A DNA stretch of 64,000 bases from Pomphorhynchus laevis. Lineage: Eukaryota > Acanthocephala > Palaeacanthocephala > Echinorhynchida > Pomphorhynchidae. Shown here piece by piece: positions 56,406 to 64,000 of this stretch; position 1 is the first letter of the stretch, and the number at the start of each line of letters is the position of its first letter. Where the stretch lies: contig WNNJ02001213.1 of assembly GCA_012934845.2 (NCBI GenBank), positions 496,001 through 560,000 of the forward strand. Direction: 5' to 3'. The notes under the pieces were generated by a model that searched no databases, was not told where the DNA came from, and saw only the letters and a program-made list of their open reading frames with translations. The translations under genes and the position numbers were made by a program.

Positions 56406-59400
56406 CTTGTTGATCCTGCTGTTTTGGTAGAAGACGATCTTCTGAATTTGTCCGATAGCTTAAATTCAACACTTAATCTCTCTGGCAATAATAACATCCA
56501 GAAAATCGATTTCAATTCAGATGATGTTTCTGCATTTTCTTTGAGTTCTTTGACAATTCCCGACTGGCTTGTTTTGGCCTACAAAAGAGTTAATATAAAG
56601 TCAATGTTTGAATGGCAGTATGAATGCCTGAAAGTTGGAGGACTGTTTGCTTCCACAGAGCATGATTACAATAAGCAATCTTCAGCAAATATTCTGTACA
56701 GCGCACCAACGTCGGCCGGTAAGACATTTGTAGCTGAAATATTAATATTTGATTCAATCTTAAATCGTCGTCGTGGTGATCACTTAAAAGCCTTATTCGT
56801 GGTTCCGTTCATATCAACAGCGGCTGAAAAAGAGGCTTATTTTAAAAAACTTTTATTAGGCAGTGATGTTCGTGTTGGAGGTATGTATGGCCAAAATAGA
56901 CAAGGCTCCTTGAAAATTTATGATCTTGTTATATGTACTTTTGAAAAAGCAAATTCACTTGTAAATCACCTTGTAAATTCTAGTGACATCGGTGAAAATA
57001 TTTTAAAAAATACTCTAGGTATTGTTGTTATTGATGAAATTCATATGGCTTGCCTAAAAGGTGAACGTCGGTCAGCCACCGTGCGCTCACTCGTTGCAAA
57101 ACTAAGAAAATACGGTCAAGGTAGTGTTCGAATTGTTGCGATGAGTGCGACAATTCCAAAGCCTGCATCTGATCTTCAAAACTGGCTAAATGCCGATCTT
57201 TACGAGACTGATTTTAGACCAGTTTCCCTTAAAGAATACGCTTTCTTTCAAGGCAATCTACTAGAGTTTCCTTCTTTAACTCAAATAAAGTCTAACTTAA
57301 ATATATACGATTTAATCTGCCCATTAGTAAAGAAAAATCGAAATGTCTTAATATTTTGCAACAGTAAGGCCTGGTGTGAAAGACTCGCTAAGAGTATTGC
57401 CAACAAACTACCTAGATCAAAAGAAAGTTCTCTTAAATTTCTTAGTCTTATAAAAAGTGTAACAGTAGGTTCTGAAAAAATAGATTCCGCATTGAGCTCA
57501 CTCATCGAACATCGTGTTGCTTTTCACCATGCTGGACTATCCATTGAAGAAAGGGCCGCAATAGAAACAGCTTACAAACGTGGATATTGCTCTGTGTTAG
57601 TGGCCACTACAACACTATGTTCAGGTGTGAATCTACCTGCACACAGAGTGATTATTCGTTCAATCAACAAATGTAATCGAAACGAGTTCATTGATTGGCT
57701 GCTTTACCAACAAATGATTGGTAGAGCAGGACGAACAGGTCAATGCGATAAGCTTGCAGGAGGTGACAGTATTTTGATTTGTGAGAATCAAAAGGAATTA
57801 AAGATAGCCGTGAATTTGCTAGGCAGTTCATCATCGCCGTTAGAAACCAATCTTATAAGTTTCAAAGAAGAAGAGTTAAAACGTCTAATTTTAGATGCTA
57901 TTGGGAACGACGACTGTACACTTCAAACGGTGTACCATTTTCTACATGAATATGCTGGAATTTTGGTCAATGAAGATAATGTATCGGATGCATTGAAATG
58001 GTTAGCAGACTCTAAATTCGTTAGTATAACTAATAGAGGCTTAATTTGTCAAAGTCAATTAGGAAGAGCATGCATTGCAGCAAGCTTTAGTCCAGACGAA
58101 GCCCTGTCCACATTTCTCGAAATACAACATGCAATTACATGTGGAATTATCCTTGATACTGATTTTCATTTGTTATATCTTATAGCGTCTCCATGTTCAT
58201 TGACAACAGATGAACAGTGGACACGCTTTCTAAATATTTATGGAGCATCGCTAGATCCTTCCGGTAAACGCGTTGCGGATCGTGTTGGCGTGAGCGAGCG
58301 ACATATAGCAACACGCTTGATGCGCGGTACTACTAGCGACGAGGATAAATGCTGTCGATTTTACAGTGCTCTTATTTTGAATTATCTGCTCATGGAATGG
58401 TCAGTAGAGCGTATATCTGATTACTTCTATTTATCGAAGGGACAGGTTCAGCAAATTCAACAAGGAGCAGTCGGTAGAAGTTTTTCCATTGCTCAATTTA
58501 CAAGGTATCTTAATTGGGACAGTCTAAGCGTTTTACTAACAAGCTTAACCGGTAGAATAGAATTTGGCTGTAGCAATAGAGACTTAGAAGATCTGCTTCA
58601 ATTAGATTTGCTGAATCGTGATCGTGCTAAAGTTCTGTGGAATGGCGGAATTGAGTCAGTACGATCGCTGGCTGAAAGCGACCCCGCCAAAATTTCTCGT
58701 ATTCTTAGGGATGGGATACCATTTGGAAATATAATATCTGCACGATTTGGTAATTCCCAATTTTTTACATATTCTGAAGCTGCTGAAGTTTTAGTTAATC
58801 AATCAAAACAGTTGTTAGGTATAACTGCTAACGATGCTCGAGGAAATTTTAATAATGAAAGCAAAGACAATACAAATGATAATCTTAGCGCCGAAGATAT
58901 ATTCGATGGATTTGAGGATGACGCTCTGGCGGAACATGGTGTACATATCGTTAAATTAAATTTTGACTGTGATAGTTTCACAGCCTGTCATCAACTTGCG
59001 AACGGCGATTTTGCTGTATCGCCAAGCAGTGACACCGTTTGTATTTGTCGGAATTTCGAGAAATTAAAGAAGCTGATAATTCTAGATCATTTTGTTTATA
59101 AGAAGTTCGATGATAGCCCTGGAGATCAAAAAATAATGTACTTGTCTATTCTTGGTTGGTTTGTAAATTCCATTGAAAAAGTACAGAAATTACAAACAAT
59201 GGAAGTTAAAGATGAGTTATTGATCGCGACAATCATGCGAAAGCTGTATGAAGAATTAATTGTAGGAATAGCTGAAGATTCCTTTAAATTTCTGATTGAT
59301 GTTGAGATGAAATCTTTTCTGGAGCTTTATAAAATGACGGAATTCGGAATATGGGTGAATCAATCTAGATTAAACGAATGCACTAAGCAATTAATGCTTA

Positions 59401-60275
59401 CTTTCCCAATGTCAAATTCAGCTGAATATGAAATGGCTAAAGGTAAAATCAAATGTCTTAAAGATATTTTAGAGATCATATCGACCAATTTCGTGGATTA
59501 CAGTTCGGATGGCAAATATGTACGATGTGACTTGGGATCATACCCTACAAAAACCGGCAGATACTTTTTAAGCAATCCTCCGTTACAAAATGTTCCTCGT
59601 CCTTTCTCTATTGCACACCTTATTATAAATCCCAGACGCATATTCACTGCTAGTTCTGATGATAATTGTTTAATATCGGCAGACTATTGCCACTTGGAGT
59701 TGAGTGTGTTGGCATTGCTTACCAGAAATTCATTTTTAAAATCTAATCTAAAACATAACAATTCCGATCCATTTACTAGTATAATGAACTCAATCGACGG
59801 TGCCTACAAGCTAGATAGGAATAAGTCCAAGGTCCTTTTTTATTCAATGCTATATGGAGCTGGTCCGAAAATGATCGCAAAATATATAAACACGAGTGTA
59901 GAAGATGCAGCACACTTCCGATCAAAATTCATTAGACTTTGTGACATTAGACTAGGCGAAAATTTGCTGAATGATTTAACCTATTTTGGTAAGCGTGTAT
60001 TACCTTCCCGAGATCTAAACTCCATTGTACAAAGTAATGCCTCTGAGATTGTAAAAATTGGTCTAGTCAACGTAAGCAAAAACTTGCCCGAGCTAAGACT
60101 TGCTCATTTTATCCATGACGAGCTGGTTTATGAATGCACTAAATCTAATTGCGAGGTAGGTGATGTATTCTCAAAATTGAGAAATAATCTTCAACAGACT
60201 TACGAAGGAGTTGTATTTTCGGTAAACATTCGATCAGGTTCATCATGGGGAGATCTCAATACAATCGATAATTAA
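56403..60275 (+). CDS. POLQ: DNA polymerase theta (helicase plus family A polymerase), compact, single exon
   Basis: 1,290 codons. Helicase: APTSAGKT (101-108), DEIH (211-214), MSATIP (247-252), then DFRPVSLKEY, FHHAGLSIEERAAIE, TTTLCSGVNLPAHRVIIR and QMIGRAGR (437-444). A Hel308-like winged-helix and ratchet region runs to about 800. The linker is only about 60 acidic/Asn-rich residues, while human POLQ has some 900. A worn exonuclease-like part follows, then the polymerase: motif A DYCHLELS (1094-1101), motif B R1139-x3-K1143-x3-F-x4-YG, motif C HDEL (1238-1241), and the end GSSWGDL. POLQ drives microhomology-mediated end joining: the helicase strips and anneals, the polymerase fills in. 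Motif A deviates from DYSQLELR (Q to H, R to S); the catalytic Asps are kept. It directly follows MSH5. Confidence 0.97.
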   Translation: MLVDPAVLVEDDLLNLSDSLNSTLNLSGNNNIQKIDFNSDDVSAFSLSSLTIPDWLVLAYKRVNIKSMFEWQYECLKVGGLFASTEHDYNKQSSANILYSAPTSAGKTFVAEILIFDSILNRRRGDHLKALFVVPFISTAAEKEAYFKKLLLGSDVRVGGMYGQNRQGSLKIYDLVICTFEKANSLVNHLVNSSDIGENILKNTLGIVVIDEIHMACLKGERRSATVRSLVAKLRKYGQGSVRIVAMSATIPKPASDLQNWLNADLYETDFRPVSLKEYAFFQGNLLEFPSLTQIKSNLNIYDLICPLVKKNRNVLIFCNSKAWCERLAKSIANKLPRSKESSLKFLSLIKSVTVGSEKIDSALSSLIEHRVAFHHAGLSIEERAAIETAYKRGYCSVLVATTTLCSGVNLPAHRVIIRSINKCNRNEFIDWLLYQQMIGRAGRTGQCDKLAGGDSILICENQKELKIAVNLLGSSSSPLETNLISFKEEELKRLILDAIGNDDCTLQTVYHFLHEYAGILVNEDNVSDALKWLADSKFVSITNRGLICQSQLGRACIAASFSPDEALSTFLEIQHAITCGIILDTDFHLLYLIASPCSLTTDEQWTRFLNIYGASLDPSGKRVADRVGVSERHIATRLMRGTTSDEDKCCRFYSALILNYLLMEWSVERISDYFYLSKGQVQQIQQGAVGRSFSIAQFTRYLNWDSLSVLLTSLTGRIEFGCSNRDLEDLLQLDLLNRDRAKVLWNGGIESVRSLAESDPAKISRILRDGIPFGNIISARFGNSQFFTYSEAAEVLVNQSKQLLGITANDARGNFNNESKDNTNDNLSAEDIFDGFEDDALAEHGVHIVKLNFDCDSFTACHQLANGDFAVSPSSDTVCICRNFEKLKKLIILDHFVYKKFDDSPGDQKIMYLSILGWFVNSIEKVQKLQTMEVKDELLIATIMRKLYEELIVGIAEDSFKFLIDVEMKSFLELYKMTEFGIWVNQSRLNECTKQLMLTFPMSNSAEYEMAKGKIKCLKDILEIISTNFVDYSSDGKYVRCDLGSYPTKTGRYFLSNPPLQNVPRPFSIAHLIINPRRIFTASSDDNCLISADYCHLELSVLALLTRNSFLKSNLKHNNSDPFTSIMNSIDGAYKLDRNKSKVLFYSMLYGAGPKMIAKYINTSVEDAAHFRSKFIRLCDIRLGENLLNDLTYFGKRVLPSRDLNSIVQSNASEIVKIGLVNVSKNLPELRLAHFIHDELVYECTKSNCEVGDVFSKLRNNLQQTYEGVVFSVNIRSGSSWGDLNTIDN

Positions 60276-60930
60276 CTATGCTATAAATATGCTTTTGTTT
60301 TAAATGACTATTATGTATAAAATAGTTCAGCAACAACGTCTATTGTAATTTTGAATAGCTTCTATTATAACTTTGTCTTTTATGGAAAAATCAAAAATCT
60401 CTTAATCAAAAATGTATAGCAACATTATTGTTGATGACATGATAATTATGGATTTGTAGACATTTGAAGCGATTTTAAAGCTGTAATATATATTTTTAAA
60501 TTTAACTTAAGTAGTTCACTTCATTAAATTAGTTATTTTTTAATAAATATTTTCCTAAATTTTAAGAAAAAAATCAATTTGAATAAATTAAAAATATTTT
60601 GCTAAAATATTATTTTGATAAAAATATTACAAATTAATAAATTCTATAGAATGTTAATAAAATATTAACGAATAAAGTTAATTAAAAATAAATTAATAAA
60701 AATTATTTTTTAATATAAATTTTTTATTGTTTTTATTAATAAAATATAAAATTTTATATTCATTGACGAAAGATAATTAGTCTAACATTTTTAATTTTGA
60801 ATTTTATAATTAAAACAGTGCAATTTTTTACGACGAATTGTCAGTTATAGTAATAAATGTCTTAAAACAAAATAATATATAACCCAGGAATGTATAACGC
60901 ATTTTATATAGCTGTGCAATTCAATTGAAC
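60276..60930. other. 3' flank of POLQ, very AT-rich
   Basis: Contains several AATAAA-type words (for example near 60,541 and 60,583) that could serve as polyadenylation signals. No open frame. Confidence 0.5.
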
Positions 60931-61480
60931 CTCCTGATGGCCTCTATTTTATCAGGAGAACCTCATTTTATACAGGTTCTCCTGATGACCTCTAATCATT
61001 ATTCTGATACATCGTCTGTTATTTATTATTCAATTAATAAAAATTGACTTTTATTTTAAATTATAATTTTTTATTTTAACTTGATATAAACATAAATTGT
61101 ATAAAATCTTATACTTATTTATTATTTATCTTTATTCTTATTTATATAAAGTATAAAATACGTAGTCTCAATTGTCTGATCTAATTATTATTTTAGAACT
61201 ATCGTAATCAATTCATAAAAATAACGCTACCTTTTATTCAAATTTATTCAACTCAGTTATCTGATGTGATTTCTGTTCTTTTTTCATAAGGATGACGTTA
61301 AGCGACTTTTTAATTATTAATTTTATTGTTATATAAATATTAATTATATTAAATCGTATATAATTAGTTACTATTTATCTTTGGTGTTAATATAATAATA
61401 TTTTAAAAATAAAACAGTTATTATATTAAATATAATAAATAAAATGCATACGCTCAGTTAGTGAATAAAAGTAAATCAAT
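60930..61480 (+). mobile_element. Penelope-like element 3' regions, partly reiterated
   Basis: TCCTGATGACCTCTAATCAT and the block up to AAATACGTAGTCTCAATTGT (61,165) match the PLE 3' region of 24.99-25.22 kb. Two further worn ends (CAACTCAGTTATCTGATGTG at 61,249 and ACGCTCAGTTAGTGAAT at 61,450) follow. An inverted repeat ATCAGGAGAACCT/AGGTTCTCCTGAT lies at 60,950-60,986. Confidence 0.75.
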
Positions 61481-61489
61481 TAATATAAT

Positions 61490-61840
61490 AATTTAGTCAA
61501 TATGAATGAAAATAAAATTATATAAATTTAAGTATTTTATATATTAAAACACTTATCGCATGTTTTATCTAATTTCGATATATTACTGTTAAATATAAAA
61601 AGTAATATTTTAATTTAAAATTTAATGAGCTATTGTTTTAATGCTTGTTCACATTGATATCAATACACTGGTAGACGTATTTAGATTTATACAATGTTCG
61701 CAATCCTGATTTAAATCGAAGTATTTGGTTTGTCTGGTATTATAAATTAAATTCAATTATAAAATTGGATGTATTATGATAAATAAAATACGAATGAAAC
61801 GCACTTTATTTGTTTTAAAATAATATTAAAAAAAGATAAA
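61490..61840. other. AT-rich stretch, nothing recognised
   Basis: No open frame or repeat that I can support. Confidence 0.5.
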
Positions 61841-61849
61841 TACAGTAGA

Positions 61850-62155
61850 ACGTTTGTCTTCTTCGTAGAGAAATGTCATTCTTTTAGGAGGGATGGCTGC
61901 TACCACCAGACTTCCATGTTCTTGCCCTATGGACACGTCGCCAGAATGCTGACAACATTTCCACGTTGGATAGCGATGCTTACGTTTTGGAGGAGGTATG
62001 AAGTAGCACGTGAATCCCAGGTAACGCGCTTCAATGTTTTTCTATCTCCTTAACAAGAGCCGAAGTCGAAGAGACCAGTGATCCATAAGTCTCTACTCCA
62101 AAAGGGCAAAATATGTGGGACATGGTCAAGTCGGCATATTTCAGCCGTTTGCATA
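61850..62155 (-). mobile_element. R2-like LINE relic, C-terminal end
   Basis: The minus strand reads LTMSHIFCPFGVETYGSLVS, then in other frames SRATSYLLQNVSIAIQRGNV and VSILATC. This is the C-terminus of the same family as 32.74-34.81 kb (TYGGW ... FQRISVALMRGNAKSVL). Several frame changes. Confidence 0.75.
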
Positions 62156-62159
62156 TTAA

Positions 62160-62684
62160 ATACGAATCACAAATGATAAATAGGCTCACGAAAAATAACT
62201 TTTTAACTGTTTTGTTTCATCATGGGTTCTATAATCCAATAAAAAGAAGATTAATAAATTTCAGAATATTTGTGAGCAAGGTATAGTGATCCAGCTATTT
62301 TGTCAAACATAAAAAATTAATACGTGCAATATTTTGCAGAAAAGAGCATCGGAATTACAAGATTGTCTTATTTAGAATGGTATGATTATTTTAAAAAGGC
62401 TGTTATATCTTTTATATTCAAAGTTTTATTTTTTAATATTTTCTATGGAAACAATCGGTATATTGATTTAATAAATAGTAAAATTAAATTAATTTCAATT
62501 AAAAATTAATTAAAGTAATATATTAATTATTATTAATACTAATGAAAATATAAATATATAAACATGTATTTTGTTTATTTTGTTAATACTTATTGAATAA
62601 ACAAATAATGTATATGATTTCTATGTATTAATGCTTAATTAAATAGTATTTTCAAAATGATATTATTCCGCATGAATTATGTTC
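62160..62684. other. AT-rich stretch, nothing recognised
   Basis: A 61-codon AT-rich open frame (62,324-62,509) looks like chance: its residues are mostly Ile, Phe, Tyr, Lys and Asn and no family is seen. Confidence 0.5.
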
Positions 62685-62849
62685 GTCATTTTAGCCAGAC
62701 GCGAAAGAAAAACGGAAACACTGCTATATGCCGTTTCGTCATCACAATGACTCATCAGTGCCAGATCTAGTACTGATGAGTCATTGTGATGACGAAACGG
62801 CATATAGCAGTGTGTTTCCGTCTTTTTTTCGAGTCTGGCTAAAATGACT
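62685..62849. repeat. Near-perfect 75-bp inverted repeat (palindromic hammerhead element)
   Basis: Left arm 62,685-62,759, right arm 62,772-62,848, 12-bp centre GCCAGATCTAGT. The arms are complementary except for a 2-base insertion (TG) and a few changes near GCGAAAG/CTTTTTTTCGAG. The outer ends read GTCATTTTAGCCAGAC and GTCTGGCTAAAATGAC, like terminal inverted repeats. Because the arms are complementary, both strands carry hammerhead core motifs. Confidence 0.97.
62760..62839 (+). ncRNA. Hammerhead ribozyme with GTC cleavage site
   Basis: All core elements in the canonical order: CTGATGA (62,773-62,779); stem II GTCAT-TGTG-ATGAC (62,780-62,793) with the preferred G-C closing pair; GAAA (62,794-62,797); stem III ACGG pairing with CCGT (62,797-62,800 with 62,818-62,821) around a 17-base loop; cleavage triplet GTC at 62,820-62,822; stem I with an A-T closing pair and a distal 6-bp helix GCCAGA/TCTGGC (62,760-62,765 with 62,834-62,839) separated by an internal loop. 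The mirrored minus-strand motif in the left arm has GTT at the cleavage site and a poorer stem I. Self-cleavage is inferred. Hammerheads accompany Penelope elements and retrozymes in animals. Confidence 0.75.
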
Positions 62850-64000
62850 AATCAAATAGTAATATTTTAATTTGAAAGTTACTAATTTTTTTTGTCTAAC
62901 TCACGCTAAAGTTCACGCCCATGAGTCATCATACGCGTTTTAAAGCTACTTTAAAGACTTTTAAAATAGCATTTCACACTATAAATGCTCTCCGACGTAG
63001 AATGCTAGATAGTTAAGAATCAACGATATTGCACACTTATCTTTGATATGACATCTAATGTTTTAAATTTAAATAAGGCTCTCCGTGTTCTAATCCTGAA
63101 TTAGAAGATTATATGCTAATTAACAGTTTAGCATTTTGTAAATTTATTTTATTAATATTATGATAACATTTTAATTTATAAATTGTTTTATTTGGTGCTT
63201 GTAGCTTATAAAAATCCATTGGCCTAGTTATTTATATTTTTTAAATTTTTCGGCAACCTTAATAATACTCTTCCATGTCAGATCAATAACACATCCTGAT
63301 TAAAACCACATCCTGATTAAAACCACACCCTGATTTGACAGATGGAGTAGTGCCACAATTTACCAAATAAATAACACATACCTCTATTAAAACCTCATTA
63401 AAATTGCTAAAATTATGAAAAAAGATTTAGGGGATTACATAATATAGTTCGAGCTCTCTCTTTATATATATTTTGAAAAAAGAAGCCGATGTAAATTTTA
63501 TATTTCATCTTTATTTTTTCAAGCAACGACACTTAAAAATGTGCAATGTTTCGTTCAAAATTAGCACTCAGAAATGGAAGTTTGAAAAAATACTCAGCTA
63601 ATAAGTGTTAATGCCAACATTATCTATTATTGTTCTTAATTAAAATGACCATATATCTTTAATATTATTTAATAACGTTGCAAAATGGCATTCATATATC
63701 AAAAATTGTTCCGGTATACGAAACTATCAGCTTCATTAATCTAATTTGTGACGTCCCTCATCAAATTGTATAAATATTACGTACCCATCACTGTGTTCTT
63801 TACTAAATTAAATTTATAACATGCATTCTTCATTTAATAATAAAAATTATTAATAAAAGATATCAAAAAGTATTAATTAAAATTTAATAATTAATTATTA
63901 GAAAAATAAAAATAACTAAATTATTAATCTTTAATATAAAATTCAATTTTTCGTATACTTAGGATATAAGTTAATATTTCTGTTTAGTGTAAAGAATGTT
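62850..64000. other. AT-rich end of window with a small tandem repeat
   Basis: Three 17-bp units of the type CACATCCTGATTAAAAC lie at 63,290-63,340. Otherwise no open frame, RNA gene or mobile element recognised. Confidence 0.5.

Noticed and set aside
62324-62509. 61-codon plus-strand gene
   Set aside because: The extreme AT-driven composition (Ile, Phe, Tyr, Lys, Asn) is expected by chance in this flank.

Overview
The window is eukaryotic nuclear DNA, probably from a small invertebrate animal; I cannot name the species. The evidence is AT-rich background, intron-containing genes with very short introns (43-51 bp is common), a eukaryotic tRNA-Ser, meiosis and repair genes (MSH5, POLQ), and a metazoan-style mix of mobile elements: CR1/L2-like LINEs, Penelope-like elements (PLEs), Ty3 LTR elements, hAT relics and an R2-like LINE family with a C-terminal nuclease-like domain.

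Layout. Bases 1-1,100 hold a truncated R2-like LINE on the minus strand. It abuts the decayed 3' part of a multi-exon PUS7/TruD pseudouridine synthase gene (about 1,140-5,526, minus), one of whose introns carries a 364-bp tandem repeat. From 6 to 31.5 kb almost everything is mobile: a LINE inserted in PLE sequence, a Ty3 element inserted in a second PLE copy, a 258-bp duplication, a three-level nest of LINEs (18.8-23.7 kb), a PLE with its own 3' region, and LINE and Ty3 relics. From 32.2 to 34.8 kb an R2-like LINE runs in frame into an AIF-like flavoprotein fragment. From 35.3 to 38.85 kb lies a minisatellite of about 39 units of 91 bp. From 39 to 43 kb there is a small coiled-coil ORF, a broken protein disulfide isomerase fragment, tRNA-Ser(GCT) and hAT remains. 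Two related LINEs sit head-out in opposite orientation: an almost intact one at 43.8-47.9 kb (plus) and a broken one at 49.85-53.7 kb (minus).

The best host locus is 54.76-60.28 kb: an intronless MSH5 followed with zero spacing, and in the same reading frame, by a compact intronless POLQ (helicase plus family A polymerase). The MSH5 stop TAG lies at the end of a pyrimidine-rich splice-acceptor-like stretch and touches the POLQ ATG. This suggests a dicistronic unit resolved by splicing, or regulated read-through. One protein would act in meiotic crossover formation and the other in end joining.

The most notable non-coding find is a near-perfect 75-bp inverted repeat at 62,685-62,849. Its right arm contains a full hammerhead ribozyme core (CTGATGA, a 5-bp stem II, GAAA, a 4-bp stem III, a GTC cleavage site and a distal stem I). 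Related stem-CGAAAC...CTGATGA-stem modules recur in three other repeat families of the window (2.2-3.2 kb, 17.5-18 kb and the PLE 3' region).
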